A stretch of 64,000 nt of DNA from Haematobacter massiliensis (GCF_000740795.1 NZ_JGYG01000002.1:124001-188000), one strand, 5' to 3'; positions 54,875 to 64,000 are shown, counted from the first letter of the stretch. Translations and numbers: made by a program. The notes: a model not told the origin generated them from the sequence alone.

Positions 54875-55667
54875 CCGACTGCCTCTCCTGCTGCTGGGGA
54901 GTTTCGTTCTGCTGGCGCTCATCGGACCCTGGGTGACACCCTTCGATCCCCTGGCGACGGATGCGGCGCGGGCTTTGTCGCCGCCCTCCGCGCGGAACTG
55001 GTTCGGGACGGATCACGTGGGGCGGGACGTGTTTTCGCGGACGATCGCCGCCGCGCGGGTCGATCTCGGCATCGCGGCGGCGGCAGTTTTACTGGCGGCG
55101 GTGCCGGGCACGCTTCTGGGTGCGGCGGCAGGCTTCCACGGCGGCTGGGCCGATGGACTTCTGGGCCGGGTGAGCGAGGTGATGCTGGCTATTCCCCTCT
55201 TTCTCCTCGCCATGGCGGTTGCGGCGGTGATGGGGCCGTCGGTGAGCAGCCTGATCCTTGCCACGGCATTGGTGAACCTGCCCTTCTACATGCGGCTTTC
55301 CCGGACGGAGGCCGCGCGGCGGCGCAGTGCCCCCTATGTGGAGGCGGCCCGCATCGGCGGCTCCGGAGAGGGACGGATCCTGCGCCTGCTCCTTCTGCCG
55401 GAGATCCTGCCGGTGGTGGCGGTCCAAAGCTCGGTGAACCTCGGCTGGGCGATGATGAATGCGGCAGGGTTGTCATTTCTCGGCCTCGGCATCCGGCCCC
55501 CCACGCCGGAATGGGGGCTCATGGTGGCGGAAGGCGCGCGGTTCGTTGCCTCGGGCGCGTGGTGGGTAGCAGCGTTTCCGGGTCTTGCCCTGATGCTGGC
55601 GATTCTGGGTTGCAACCTTTCCGGGGACCGCCTTCGGGAATGGCTTGCCCTCCGGGGGCGGGAATGA
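54840..55667 (+). CDS. Dipeptide/nickel-type ABC transporter permease (DppC/NikC-like)
   Basis: Second permease, 275 residues. It has the DppC-type N-terminal block ARNWFGTDHVGRDVFSRTI near residue 50 with the nearby LLLLGSFVLLALIG helix, five or six membrane spans, and the EAA-type loop PYVEAARIGGSGEGRILRL. The start is taken at the ATG at 54,840 within the upstream gene; a TTG five codons earlier is possible and neither has a good ribosome site, suggesting coupling to the first permease. The stop overlaps the ATPase start (ATGA). Confidence 0.9.
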   Translation: MLSSTRGRPIADRLPLLLLGSFVLLALIGPWVTPFDPLATDAARALSPPSARNWFGTDHVGRDVFSRTIAAARVDLGIAAAAVLLAAVPGTLLGAAAGFHGGWADGLLGRVSEVMLAIPLFLLAMAVAAVMGPSVSSLILATALVNLPFYMRLSRTEAARRRSAPYVEAARIGGSGEGRILRLLLLPEILPVVAVQSSVNLGWAMMNAAGLSFLGLGIRPPTPEWGLMVAEGARFVASGAWWVAAFPGLALMLAILGCNLSGDRLREWLALRGRE

Positions 55668-57238
55668 ACCTGCTGGAGGTGGACGGTCTGGGCGTGGTGC
55701 TGGACGGGCGGGACCTGTTGGAGGGGGTGTCGCTCACGCTTGCGCCGGGGGAGCGGCTGGCCGTTGTCGGGCCAAGCGGGTCGGGCAAGTCGATGCTTGC
55801 CGCAGCGATAGCCGGGCTGTTGCCTCCGCGCGCGGTGCAGGTGCACGGGACGATCCGGTTCGCCGGGCAGACGCTTGCCGCGCCCTCGGAGTGGCGGGCG
55901 CTTCGCGGGCGGCGGATCGGCATGGTGTTTCAGAATCCGCGCCGCTCGCTGAACCCGCTGCTTTCGATCCGGGATCAGGTGGCTGACGTGTTGGCCCGCC
56001 ATCAGCCGCTCCGTCCGAAGGAAGTGGCGGCGCGCGTGGCGGGTTTGCTGGAGGATGTGCGATTCCCGGCGGTCCTGTCGAACGCCCTGCCGCACGAGCT
56101 TTCAGGCGGGCTGTGTCAGCGTGCGGCGATTGCGGCGGCGCTCGCGGGCAATCCCGCGCTGCTTATCGCCGACGAGGCGACGACCGATCTCGACACCCCC
56201 ACACAAGCGGGGATTCTGGATCTCATCGACGGCGCGGCGCAGGCGCGCGGCATGGCCGTTCTGCTCATCACCCATGACATCGCGGTTGCGGCAGGGCGAT
56301 CGGACCGGGTCACGGCGCTGGAAAGCGGCCGAATCGTGGAAACCGGGGCAACGCGGGCCCTGCTCAACGCGCCGAGAACCGCGCTGATGCAGGGGCTGGT
56401 CGCCGCGGCGCGCCCGCCGGTGCCGCCCGGCTTGCCTGCTCTTGGCAGCGAGGTGCTGCGGGCGGAGGGACTCTCGCGCCGCTTTCGTCTGGCGCGGGGG
56501 GGCTGGCGCGGAAAGCACGTCGCCGCGGTGGAGGGCGCGGATCTGGAGCTGCGCGCCGGGGAGGCGGTCGGCCTCATCGGGCCGTCGGGGTCCGGCAAGT
56601 CCACCTTGGCCCGAATGATCTGCCGGCTGGAACAGCCCGATGGCGGCAGGCTGCTTGTCATGGGCGAAGATGCGCTGGCCGTCCCCCTTCGCGGTTTTGC
56701 GCACCATCCCTTGCGCGGGGACGTGCAACTGGCGCTTCAGGATGCGCAGGGCGCCCTTCCGCCGCGCTGGACGGCCCGGCGCGCGATCGAGGATCCGCTG
56801 CGCCTTTTGCGGCCCGCGCTCGGCGATGCGGGGAGGGAGCAGCGGCTGCGGGAGGCCGCGCGGCTCGCCGGTCTGCCGGAAACGCTGCTGGACCGTCCGG
56901 CGTATACGCTTTCCGGGGGGGAGAGGGCGCGGGTCGGGTTGGCCCGCGCCCTCGCGCCCGAGCCTGCGGTTCTGGTGCTGGATGAGCCGACTTCCGCGCT
57001 GGATGCGACGCTTCGGTCAGAGCTCTTGGACCGGCTGGACGCGCTGCGGCGGCAGCAGGCTCTCGCACTCCTGTTCATCAGCCATGACCTTTCCGCAGTC
57101 GCGCGGCTGTGCGACAGGGCCATGGTCATGGAGGCAGGGCGGGTGGTGGAGGCGGGCCCGGTGGTGCGCCTGCTCGCTCATCCGAAGGCGGACTGCACCC
57201 GTGCCCTGGTGGCGGCGATGCCGGTACTCGCCTCCTAG
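55664..57238 (+). CDS. Fused DppDF-type ABC transporter ATPase (two nucleotide-binding domains)
   Basis: A 524-residue protein holding both ATPase domains that are usually separate (DppD and DppF). Domain 1: Walker A GPSGSGKSM (36-44), signature LSGGLCQR near 147, Walker B LLIADEATTDLD, switch ITHDIAV. Domain 2: Walker A GPSGSGKST near 306, signature LSGGERARVG near 416, Walker B VLVLDEPTSALD, switch FISHDLSAV. Both sites look intact. Domain 1 has G-L-C in place of the common G-Q/M-x after LSG. The gene overlaps the second permease and ends the plus-strand operon. Fusion of the two is known in this family. Confidence 0.92.
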   Translation: MNLLEVDGLGVVLDGRDLLEGVSLTLAPGERLAVVGPSGSGKSMLAAAIAGLLPPRAVQVHGTIRFAGQTLAAPSEWRALRGRRIGMVFQNPRRSLNPLLSIRDQVADVLARHQPLRPKEVAARVAGLLEDVRFPAVLSNALPHELSGGLCQRAAIAAALAGNPALLIADEATTDLDTPTQAGILDLIDGAAQARGMAVLLITHDIAVAAGRSDRVTALESGRIVETGATRALLNAPRTALMQGLVAAARPPVPPGLPALGSEVLRAEGLSRRFRLARGGWRGKHVAAVEGADLELRAGEAVGLIGPSGSGKSTLARMICRLEQPDGGRLLVMGEDALAVPLRGFAHHPLRGDVQLALQDAQGALPPRWTARRAIEDPLRLLRPALGDAGREQRLREAARLAGLPETLLDRPAYTLSGGERARVGLARALAPEPAVLVLDEPTSALDATLRSELLDRLDALRRQQALALLFISHDLSAVARLCDRAMVMEAGRVVEAGPVVRLLAHPKADCTRALVAAMPVLAS

Positions 57239-57281
57239 CACTTTCTGCAGAAATTCCGAAGCGCCCCTGCTCTGGAAACCG

Positions 57282-57321
57282 GGAAATCGGTGCCAGGCTT
57301 GCCCCGGATGTGCCGATTTCC
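57282..57321. terminator. Inverted repeat between convergent importer genes
   Basis: GGAAATCGG (57282-57290) and CCGATTTCC (57313-57321) form a 9-bp stem with a 22-base loop, between the ATPase gene and the convergent binding-protein gene. There is no T-tract; a weak bidirectional end is possible. Confidence 0.35.
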
Positions 57322-57376
57322 GGCTGAAACTTGTCAGATGTGAAGAATTTCCGCTCCGGTTCAGCCCCGACGTCTC

Positions 57377-58966
57377 CTAGCTCCGTGACAGGGTGCGCAA
57401 TTCCAGCATCCGGTGGAAGATGAAACTGTAGCCCTCCACATCCCGGCGCATCGCGACATCCAGCGTCGGATGCCACAGCAGGATGATCGGCATGTCCTCC
57501 TTCACCATCCGGATCATGCGGGCCACATCGGCCTCATACGTGGGCCTGTCGGTTTCGAACCGCGCCTTTTCCACCAGCGCCGCGAATTCCGCGTTCTGAT
57601 AGTTGCCGAAGTTCCAGCGCGTCGTGCCGGTATAGAAGATGCGGAAGAAGTAGTCCGGATCACGCAGGAATGCGATGGAGGCTTCGAAATAGAAGGGAAC
57701 CCTCTTCTCCTGCAGCAGGGTGCCCAGCTGGCCGGAGGGCACCTTCTCGATCGCCACGCGGATACCGATCTTGCCAAGCGCATCCTGCAACAGGAGCGCC
57801 ACCGGCTCCGCCACGCTCGCCTGCGACAGGTCGTAGGAGAAAGTCGTGTCGAACCCGTCCTCCAGCCCCGCTTCCTTCAGCAGCGCCTTTGCCCGTTCGG
57901 GGTCCGTCACGGTGCCGAGCGGCTGGGGGAACGACAGGTCGCCCTCCGGCGCCGGGCCGAAGAGCGGGGCGCCCCGGCTGAAGAGGGCTGTGCGGAACAT
58001 CTCCTCGTAGGGCAGGGCGTGGGCGATGGCCTGCCGGACACGCACATCGTCAAAGGGCGCGATGCCGCCGTTCATGCCGATGAACTGAAAGGCGGCGGTA
58101 GGCATCCCGGCGACCTTCAGTTCCGGCTCCTGCTGCAGGCGGGGCACATCGGGGGCGGGGATGTCTTGCACGATATCCGCATCCCCCTTGCGCAGTGCCG
58201 CGAGGCGGGTTTCCGGCTGCGGGACCGTCTGCCACAGCACGCGGCGGATACCGGGGAGCGGGCCGCTTTTCCAGTCATCGAACCGCTCGAACAGCACCCG
58301 CTCACCCAGAGCCGCATCCGCCACCCGAAAGGCGCCGCCACCCGCCGGGTTCATGCGCAGCCATTCGGAGGCGAAGGGATCGGCCTCGGTCGCGTGCTGT
58401 CGGGCGAGAGCGGCGTTGACGATGATCGGATAGGTAAGGGCGAGGTTCGGCAGCGTCAGCCGGTCCGGTTGCGGAAGGTCGATGCGGAAGGTGTGGCTGT
58501 CCACCACCACGAATTGCGCGGGATCGGTCAGGGAGCCGGTGGCGAACTGCGACCGCCCGATCGGGCTGGCCAGAACGCGATCGAGCGAGAATTTCACATC
58601 CTCGGCGGTGACGGGCGCTCCGTCGTGGAAGGTGGCGTCGGGGCGCAGCCGGAACAGGATCTGCCGCCCGTCGGCGGACACCTCGTAGCTTTCCGCCAGC
58701 TCGGGCCGGATATCGTAATAGTCGAAGCTCGCGAAACCGTCTGGCTCCGGCTTGTAGCCGAATGTCAGCAGCCGGTCATAGACGTTCCAGGTGATCTGCA
58801 GGGCATTGCGGTTCACTCCGGCGGAGAAGCTGTCGAAGGCATTGGGCGCGCCTTCCGACAGGACGCGAAGATCCTGCCCGCGGCTTTGCGCCATCGCCCA
58901 TTTGGCGGGCAGAAGGGCGGCACCCGTTCCCATGGCGAGCGTGGCAAGGAAGTGGCGTCGGTCCAT
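57377..58966 (-). CDS. Peptide/nickel-type ABC transporter substrate-binding protein (SBP family 5)
   Basis: Periplasmic binding protein for the importer encoded at 53,864-57,238, 529 residues. The N-terminus MDRRHFLATLAMG has the RRxFL core of a twin-arginine signal, so it may be exported folded; it ends with a hydrophobic stretch and AMAQS. The mature family-5 domain shows YDRLLTFGYKPE, DGRQILFRLRPDATFHDGAPVTAEDVKFSLDRVL (conserved F-DG-P region near 110-120), and VRQAIAHALPYEEM. The gene is convergent with the permease operon, separated by 138 bases; the pairing is by proximity. GAGGGA precedes the ATG. The ligand is unknown. Confidence 0.88.
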   Translation of the reverse strand: MDRRHFLATLAMGTGAALLPAKWAMAQSRGQDLRVLSEGAPNAFDSFSAGVNRNALQITWNVYDRLLTFGYKPEPDGFASFDYYDIRPELAESYEVSADGRQILFRLRPDATFHDGAPVTAEDVKFSLDRVLASPIGRSQFATGSLTDPAQFVVVDSHTFRIDLPQPDRLTLPNLALTYPIIVNAALARQHATEADPFASEWLRMNPAGGGAFRVADAALGERVLFERFDDWKSGPLPGIRRVLWQTVPQPETRLAALRKGDADIVQDIPAPDVPRLQQEPELKVAGMPTAAFQFIGMNGGIAPFDDVRVRQAIAHALPYEEMFRTALFSRGAPLFGPAPEGDLSFPQPLGTVTDPERAKALLKEAGLEDGFDTTFSYDLSQASVAEPVALLLQDALGKIGIRVAIEKVPSGQLGTLLQEKRVPFYFEASIAFLRDPDYFFRIFYTGTTRWNFGNYQNAEFAALVEKARFETDRPTYEADVARMIRMVKEDMPIILLWHPTLDVAMRRDVEGYSFIFHRMLELRTLSRS

Positions 58967-59363
58967 GTGTCCCTCGTGAGATTGGCCGCCCTGTGGGCGC
59001 TGCTGAACTGCGGCTCGATTTTATGTGCAATGTCGTCAGGGAGTAAGATCGCAAAGACCGCGTGGCTCATTTCAGTTGCCAGCGCGGGCGCACCGGCCTC
59101 TCTCCCTGCCGAGGGTCGCGGTGCATGGTGGTGAAGCAGGAGCGGGAACTCATGCTCGGCACGGGCGCAAAGGCCCCGGCCAGCGGTGCTGCCGCCGGAT
59201 TGCCGGACGGGCGCTATCTGGCCGGGTTCAGGGCAAACCATCTGCATCTGCCCGCGCCTGGGGGGAGAGCGCCAGCATCCGCCGGCCAAGGGTTTCCGCC
59301 GTTCTGCCGAAGGCTTCCAATGGGAGCCGACGCTGGGGAGAAGCGAAACCGATCCCAGACATG
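58967..59363. other. Intergenic region without supported gene
   Basis: About 400 bases between the binding-protein start and the ettA terminator. A plus-strand frame of 100 codons (59,062-59,364) and an overlapping minus-strand frame exist, but neither has a ribosome site or recognisable protein features. The right half is GC-rich and may be decayed coding DNA; the left end should hold the binding-protein promoter. Confidence 0.4.
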
Positions 59364-59393
59364 AAAAAGGCGCGGGCTGACCTCGCGCCTTTC
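59364..59393 (-). terminator. Rho-independent terminator of ettA
   Basis: Read on the minus strand, AAAGGCGCG pairs with CGCGCCTTT around a nine-base loop and continues with TTTC, about 13 bases after the ettA stop. Confidence 0.8.
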
Positions 59394-59405
59394 CGTGTTT
59401 CGCCG

Positions 59406-61061
59406 TCAGCGGGTGAACTTCTTGTACTTGACGCGCTTCGGTTCCGCCGCGTCCGGGCCAAGACGGCGGATCTTGTCGGCCTCATAATCCTCGAAGTTGC
59501 CCTCGAAGAACTCCACATGCGCATCGCCCTCGAACGCGAGGATATGGGTGCAGAGCCGGTCGAGGAAGAAGCGGTCGTGGCTGATGATGACGGCACAGCC
59601 CGCGAATTCCTCGATCGCCGCCTCCAGCGCCTGAAGCGTCTCGACGTCCAGGTCGTTGGTCGGTTCGTCGAGCAGCAGCAGGTTGCCGCCGGATTTCAGC
59701 AGTTTCGCCATATGGACGCGGTTGCGTTCACCGCCCGACAGCAACCCCACCTTCTTCTGCTGGTCCGCGCCCTTGAAGTTGAAGGCGCCGACATAGTTGC
59801 GGCTGCTGATCGTCGCGTCGCCAAGATGGATCAGCTCGGCCCCGCCGGAGATCTCCTCCCACACGTTCTTCTCGGGGTCGAGCGCGTCGCGGGACTGATC
59901 CACATAGGACATCTTCACCGTGTCGCCGATGGTGACGGTGCCTTCGTCCGGGGTCTCGTTGCCAGTCAGCATCTTGAACAGCGTCGATTTCCCCGCGCCG
60001 TTCGGGCCGATCACGCCGATGATGCCGCCCGGGGGCAGGGTGAAGGACAGGTTCTCGATGAGGAGCTTGTCGCCCATCGCCTTCTTCAGCCCCTCGACCT
60101 CGATCACCTTGCCGCCCAGACGGGGGCCGTTCGGGATGACGATCTGGGCCTTGCCCACCCGATCCTTGACCGATTCCTCCACCAGCTTGTCATAGGCAGA
60201 GATACGCGCCTTCGATTTCGCCTGACGTGCCTTGGCGCCGGCACGGATCCACTCCAGTTCCTTCTCCAGAACCTTCTGTTTGGCCTTGTCCTCCCGCGCC
60301 TCCTGCTCCATCCGCTTGGCCTTCTGCTCAAGCCAGTTGGAGTAGTTGCCCTCATAGGGAATCCCGCGACCGCGCTCCAGCTCCAGGATCCAGGAGGTGA
60401 TGTCGTCGAGGAAGTAGCGGTCGTGGGTCACGCAGAGGATCGTGCCCTTGTATTCGATCAGGTGCTTTTGCAGCCAGGCGATGGTTTCCGCATCGAGGTG
60501 GTTGGTCGGTTCGTCCAGCAGCAGCATGTCTGGCGCTTCGAGCAGCAGCTTGCAGAGCGCGACGCGCCGCCGCTCCCCGCCCGAGAGGGTGCTGACATCG
60601 GCGTCGTCCGGCGGGCAGCGCAGCGCTTCCATCGCCACATCCACCTGGCTGTCCAAATCCCAGAGGTTCTGGCTGTCGATGATGTCCTGAAGTTCCGCCA
60701 TCTCCTCCGCCGTCTCGTCGGAGTAGTTCATGGCAAGTTCGTTGTAACGGTCGAGGATGGCCTGTTTGGACTTCACCCCCTCCATCACGTTGCCGCGGAC
60801 GTTCAGTTGCTCGTCGAGTTGGGGCTCCTGCGGGAGATAGCCGACGCGTGCGCCCTTGGCGGCCCATGCCTCACCGGTGAAGTCCTTGTCGATCCCGGCC
60901 ATGACGCGCAGCAGCGAGGATTTCCCCGCGCCGTTCACGCCGACCACGCCGATCTTGACCCCCGGGAGGAAGTTCAGGCGGATATTCTCGAAGACCTTCT
61001 TGCCACCCGGATAGGCCTTGGAGACGCCATCCATGTGATACACATACTGGTATGAAGCCAT
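59406..61061 (-). CDS. ettA: Energy-dependent translational throttle protein EttA (ABC-F)
   Basis: A 551-residue ABC-F ATPase. EttA binds the ribosomal E site and restrains the first translocation step when ADP is high. Two ATPase domains are visible: Walker A GVNGAGKS near 39 and GPNGAGKS near 356; signatures [11 protein letters not shown] and [11 protein letters not shown]; Walker [12 protein letters not shown] and [11 protein letters not shown]. Between them a basic, helical linker (about 240-320, [15 protein letters not shown]...) forms the P-site tRNA-interaction motif, and an arm insertion lies near 95-135. It starts [20 protein letters not shown], as EttA does. AAGGGAACGGA precedes the ATG. 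It carries no membrane segment. Confidence 0.95.
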   Translation of the reverse strand: MASYQYVYHMDGVSKAYPGGKKVFENIRLNFLPGVKIGVVGVNGAGKSSLLRVMAGIDKDFTGEAWAAKGARVGYLPQEPQLDEQLNVRGNVMEGVKSKQAILDRYNELAMNYSDETAEEMAELQDIIDSQNLWDLDSQVDVAMEALRCPPDDADVSTLSGGERRRVALCKLLLEAPDMLLLDEPTNHLDAETIAWLQKHLIEYKGTILCVTHDRYFLDDITSWILELERGRGIPYEGNYSNWLEQKAKRMEQEAREDKAKQKVLEKELEWIRAGAKARQAKSKARISAYDKLVEESVKDRVGKAQIVIPNGPRLGGKVIEVEGLKKAMGDKLLIENLSFTLPPGGIIGVIGPNGAGKSTLFKMLTGNETPDEGTVTIGDTVKMSYVDQSRDALDPEKNVWEEISGGAELIHLGDATISSRNYVGAFNFKGADQQKKVGLLSGGERNRVHMAKLLKSGGNLLLLDEPTNDLDVETLQALEAAIEEFAGCAVIISHDRFFLDRLCTHILAFEGDAHVEFFEGNFEDYEADKIRRLGPDAAEPKRVKYKKFTR

Positions 61062-61290
61062 TTCCGTTCCCTTCGTGGCGCTTTGCCCCCATCTAGGCGA
61101 GATGCGGGCAAAGGACAATCGCGGAGCGGGGGCGGGACGCTGGGAAACCGCAGCCGTGCCGCATGGCCGTTCCGCCGCGGCTGTTGGACGACTGTCACCC
61201 CGCGACCGCATGTATCAGCCACGTGACGCCGCTTGTGGATTGTGCGGGAGAAGGCTGCTAGGAGGCGATGCGTCCAGCGGAGACCTCCGT

Positions 61291-61896
61291 TTGTCCATCT
61301 ACGGCTTTCCCCATGCCCGCCCGGGGCAGAAGATCGGCTTGCTCGGCGGTTCCTTCGATCCGCCGCATGCGGGCCATGTCCATATCACGCTGGAGGCGCT
61401 GAAGCGGTTCCGGCTCGACAAGGTCTGGTGGCTTGTCTCGCCGGGCAATCCGCTGAAGCGGGAGGGACCGGCCCCTCTGGACCGGCGGATGGAGGAGGCG
61501 GGGCGCGTCATGCACCATCCCCGCGTCGTCATCACCGACCTGGAGGCGCGGCTCGGCACCCGATATACGGCGGAGACGCTGAAGCGGATGCAGGCGATCT
61601 ATCCCGGTGTGGATTTTGTTTGGCTGATGGGGGCCGACAACCTCGCCACCTTCCATCGCTGGGAGAACTGGCGCTGGATCATGGACCATGTTCCAATCGG
61701 GGTCTTTGCCCGGCCCGGCAGCGGTATCGCGGCGCGTACCTCACGGGCAGCAAATCGCTATGCGGGCTTTCGCATTCCGCCCACCGAAGCCGGGCGCCTG
61801 GCGCGAACACATCCGCCCGCGTGGTGTTTCCTCGACATTCCGATGCGGCCGATCTCCTCATCACAGATTCGTGCGCGTGGGGACTGGCGGCGATGA
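61291..61896 (+). CDS. nadD: Nicotinate-nucleotide adenylyltransferase
   Basis: NadD (EC 2.7.7.18) joins nicotinate mononucleotide with ATP to form deamido-NAD. The 201-residue product has the nucleotidyl-transferase signature [12 protein letters not shown] near residue 18, [27 protein letters not shown], and the C-terminal [13 protein letters not shown] (ISSS variant of the ISSTxxR motif). The start is uncertain: I use the TTG at 61,291 with GGAG eight bases upstream, which gives a family-like N-terminus. An ATG at 61,210 would add 27 unconserved residues. It is divergent from ettA and precedes the DD-peptidase gene by 43 bases. Confidence 0.93.
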   Translation: MSIYGFPHARPGQKIGLLGGSFDPPHAGHVHITLEALKRFRLDKVWWLVSPGNPLKREGPAPLDRRMEEAGRVMHHPRVVITDLEARLGTRYTAETLKRMQAIYPGVDFVWLMGADNLATFHRWENWRWIMDHVPIGVFARPGSGIAARTSRAANRYAGFRIPPTEAGRLARTHPPAWCFLDIPMRPISSSQIRARGDWRR

Positions 61897-61939
61897 GAGG
61901 CGCTTGCGGGATGCGTGCCGGTGGATTTAACTCCGGCCG

Positions 61940-63397
61940 ATGACCCGTTCTCCCTCTCTCAGCCGGCGCTCCCTGCTGGCGCTTCTTCTCGCCGCGCCTG
62001 CCGGGGCGGCTTGCGCCCGCGCTCCGGAGACGGCGGTGCGTCCGCCTTCGCGGCCGGGGCCTGCCGATCTCGACGCCCTGCTTGCCCGTGCGCGCTTGGG
62101 GGCAGAGGTATCCTTCATGCTCGCCGATCCGGCGACGGGGGAAGTGCTGGAGGCCCGCGATCCGACGGCCGCCGTCCCGCCCGCGAGCGTTTCCAAGACG
62201 ATCACGACCCTCTACGCCTGGGAGACGCTTGGCTCCGCTCATCGCTTCGCCACCCGTCTCCTCGCCACGGGGCCGATTCGCGACGGCGTGGTGCAGGGCG
62301 ACCTGATCCTTGCCGGGGGCGGGGATCCCATGCTCTCCAGTGACGATCTGGGCGACATGGCGGAGGCGCTGCGGCAACAGGGTGTCCGCGGGGTGACGGG
62401 CGCGTTCCGCACCTGGTCGGGCGCGCTGCCCTATGTGGAGCAGATCGACCCGGCCCAGCCCGCGCACGTCGGCTACAACCCCGCGGTCTCGGGGCTCGAT
62501 CTGAACTTCAACCGGGTGCAGTTCTTCTGGCAGCGGCAGGGCGGCGGGATCACCACCCGGATGGAGGCGACGGGCGACCGCTTCCGCCCGCAGGTCAGGA
62601 TGGCACGGATGCGTCTGGCTGACCGCGACACTCCGCTGTTCACGTTCAGCGGCGGCAACGGCACGGATGACTGGACGGTCGCGGCGCGCGCGCTGAACGC
62701 GAAGGGTAGCCGCTGGCTCCCCGTCCGCTCTTCGGCAGCCTATGCGGGAGAAGCGTTTCGCACGCTGGCCGCGCAAAGGGGGATCACGCTCGGGCCGCCC
62801 GTGCCACTTGCGGGCGCGGTGCAAGGTACGGCGCTGGTCACGCATTCGAGCGACGACCTTGCCGCGATCGCCGCCGACATGCTCAAGTTTTCCAATAACT
62901 TGACGGCAGAGACGCTGGGTCTGACCGCTACGCTGGCGCGCGGGGGCAAGGCGGGATCGCTCGCCAGCTCCGCGGGCGAGATGTCGGCTTGGGCACGGGC
63001 GCGGTTCGGCGCCGCGGGGATAGACCTCGTGGATCACTCCGGCCTTGGCGGGGAGTCGCGCGTGACGGCCGCGGCCATGGTCCGGGTGCTCTCCGGCGGA
63101 GGGGTCCTGCCGACGCTGCTGCGCCGCTACGACCTGCCCGCGGGCTTTGGCCGGGAACCACACCCCGTGGAAGTGCGGGCCAAGACGGGGACGCTGAACT
63201 TCGCCTCCGGCCTTGCGGGTTACATCCTGACACCCGGCCGGCCGCTGGTCTTTGCGATGTTCATGGCCGATCTGGACCGCCGCCGCGCCCTCTCGCGCCA
63301 GGAGCGGGAAAACCCGCCCGGTGCACTGGAATGGACCTCTCGCGCCCGCCGGTTTCAGCAGGAACTGCTTGCCCGCTGGATCGCTGTCAGCACCTGA
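61940..63397 (+). CDS. dacB: D-alanyl-D-alanine carboxypeptidase/endopeptidase (PBP4/DacB, S13 family)
   Basis: A 485-residue periplasmic low-molecular-weight penicillin-binding protein that trims or opens peptidoglycan cross-links. The signal peptide includes SRRSLLALLLAAPAGAAC (Tat-like twin arginine, hydrophobic stretch). The three penicillin-binding motifs are present: SVSK (Ser83-Lys86), SNN in LKFSNNLTAE, and KTG in VRAKTGTLNF. A large insertion between the first two motifs (about 100-275) is typical of class C (PBP4). It follows nadD by 43 bases and may share its transcript. Its short gap to the convergent TerB-like gene is 9 bases. Confidence 0.93.
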   Translation: MTRSPSLSRRSLLALLLAAPAGAACARAPETAVRPPSRPGPADLDALLARARLGAEVSFMLADPATGEVLEARDPTAAVPPASVSKTITTLYAWETLGSAHRFATRLLATGPIRDGVVQGDLILAGGGDPMLSSDDLGDMAEALRQQGVRGVTGAFRTWSGALPYVEQIDPAQPAHVGYNPAVSGLDLNFNRVQFFWQRQGGGITTRMEATGDRFRPQVRMARMRLADRDTPLFTFSGGNGTDDWTVAARALNAKGSRWLPVRSSAAYAGEAFRTLAAQRGITLGPPVPLAGAVQGTALVTHSSDDLAAIAADMLKFSNNLTAETLGLTATLARGGKAGSLASSAGEMSAWARARFGAAGIDLVDHSGLGGESRVTAAAMVRVLSGGGVLPTLLRRYDLPAGFGREPHPVEVRAKTGTLNFASGLAGYILTPGRPLVFAMFMADLDRRRALSRQERENPPGALEWTSRARRFQQELLARWIAVST

Positions 63398-63406
63398 GCC
63401 ACGCTG

Positions 63407-63838
63407 TCAGAGTTGGCGGTAGCGCGCCCGGGCACCGTATTCGATGGCAGCGGCATGGAGCCGGTCGATATCCAGTTCGTGGCGCATCTCCTGCAACAGC
63501 CGCAGTTCTGTCTGACGCGTGGCGCCATCGGTCGCGGACACATCGCAGGCGAGCGCATAGGCCGTCTCGCGCAGGCGCTCGGGCAGGTAGCGGCGGATTA
63601 GGCCAAAGAACGCGTCCAGCCCATCCTCTTCCTCGAACAGATCCAGCACTACGCTGGAGACGAAGCTGATCCGGTCCCGGTCGTAATTCGCGAAAACCGG
63701 CAGATGGCCGACGATGTCCTGAATGGTCAGCAGTTCCGAAATCGGCATGTGCTGATCGGAGGCGGAGACAGCAACCATGACCGCGACGAGGCAGTCCTGC
63801 GGTGTCATTCCAGCGTCGTTCTCGGTCTTGGTAGCCAC
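63407..63838 (-). CDS. TerB-family (tellurite resistance-type) protein
   Basis: A 143-residue cytoplasmic helical protein of the TerB family (PF05099). Blocks such as LVAVMVAVSASDQHMPISELLTIQDIV and ALACDVSATDGATRQTELRLLQEMRHEL, each with acidic residues in the D-G/D-H loop, correspond to the TerB helical pairs; the acid residues can bind a metal. The name reflects the family, not proven tellurite resistance; stand-alone TerB proteins without other ter genes are common. It starts at a GTG with GGAGG seven bases upstream. Confidence 0.85.
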   Translation of the reverse strand: MATKTENDAGMTPQDCLVAVMVAVSASDQHMPISELLTIQDIVGHLPVFANYDRDRISFVSSVVLDLFEEEDGLDAFFGLIRRYLPERLRETAYALACDVSATDGATRQTELRLLQEMRHELDIDRLHAAAIEYGARARYRQL

Positions 63839-64000
63839 GGGGGGTGCCTCCCTCGATTCGGGTTGCGCATTGCTTAGAGAGGCGGCTTCTGCCCGGCAAG
63901 AGGCGGAGGCACCGCACCAAGGGATGCTTGACCGGAGCGCGGTGACGCGACATTAGGGTCTTTCCCCCGCGGGCAGGCCTGCGGGGCAGCATTTTGACCC
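63839..64000. other. Right-end intergenic sequence
   Basis: 162 bases upstream of the TerB-like gene. A GC-rich inverted repeat (CCCCGC... GCGGGG, about 63,966-63,987) followed by CATTTT near the right edge may be the terminator of a gene outside the window. No gene is seen. Confidence 0.35.

Noticed and set aside
57239-57376. Short direct-repeat-like strings GAAATTCCG and GAATTTCCG near the convergent importer genes
   Set aside because: The copies are too short and inexact to be called an attachment site or an insertion scar.
59062-59364. A 100-codon plus-strand frame upstream of the ettA terminator
   Set aside because: It lacks a ribosome site, has no family resemblance, and runs into the terminator hairpin of the opposite-strand gene.

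Overview
The window is a GC-rich (roughly two-thirds G+C), gene-dense piece of chromosome from an alphaproteobacterium, most probably a member of the Rhodobacteraceae/Rhodobacterales. This rests on the gene order rpsA-ihfB-lapA-trpF-trpB, a secreted protein with a VPLPA-CTERM sorting tail, an lpiA/mprF-acvB pair, an FtsH that starts GNARNIAFW and pervasive 1-4 base ATGA/GTGA overlaps. I see no insertion sequence, prophage, integrase or CRISPR array. One tRNA gene, tRNA-Gly(GCC), is present.

Layout. 1-7.2 kb: end of tilS, ftsH, corA, a trans-aconitate-type methyltransferase, tRNA-Gly, a DUF1428 protein and a Kef-type cation/proton antiporter. 7.3-11.8 kb: a fatty-acyl-CoA ligase facing away from a three-gene NitT/TauT-type ABC importer. 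11.9-20.6 kb: a complete histidine-utilisation operon, hutI-hutH-hutG-hutU-(flavin reductase-like)-hutD-hutF-hutC, which encodes the five-step route to glutamate through N-formylglutamate. Palindromes of the HutC type lie in front of both hutI and the importer, so importer and pathway look like one regulon. 20.6-22.7 kb: a MarR regulator facing a DUF1428-VOC-VOC operon, with a perfect 12-bp palindrome between them. 22.7-31.3 kb: rpsD, tdk, a DEAD-box helicase, a secreted hypothetical protein, lldD, rplY, an IsdG/HmuQ-like haem-degrading monooxygenase, pth, a DUF2237 protein and cmk. 31.4-37.5 kb: rpsA, ihfB, lapA, trpF, a GNAT gene, trpB and a secreted esterase. 37.5-45.4 kb, mostly minus strand: hemE, a small CxxC membrane protein, a GlcD-like FAD dehydrogenase, a block of decayed ~100-nt repeats, and the operon mprF-acvB-tesA (synthesis/flipping and hydrolysis of lysyl-phosphatidylglycerol plus a periplasmic GDSL esterase). 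45.6-51.3 kb: an Lrp/AsnC regulator divergent from a complete branched-chain 2-oxoacid dehydrogenase operon (E1 alpha, E1 beta, E2, E3). 51.4-64 kb: two tiny membrane-protein genes, an AI-2E-family permease, the VPLPA-CTERM protein, a dipeptide/nickel-type ABC importer, ettA, nadD, a PBP4-type DD-peptidase and a TerB-like protein.

The least expected item is a pair of minus-strand genes of 46 and 25 codons (51,397-51,630). They share a transcription unit preceded by a match to the alphaproteobacterial general-stress promoter (GGAAC, 16 bases, CGTT) and followed by a bidirectional hairpin. Also worth attention are the HutC-type operator on the importer together with the flavin-reductase gene inside the hut operon, the lack of a normal start codon for hutC, the MarR/DUF1428/VOC unit with a DUF1428 paralogue elsewhere in the window, and the tandem repeats at 40.3-40.7 kb. 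All assignments come from reading the sequence and remembered family features; no database search was run.
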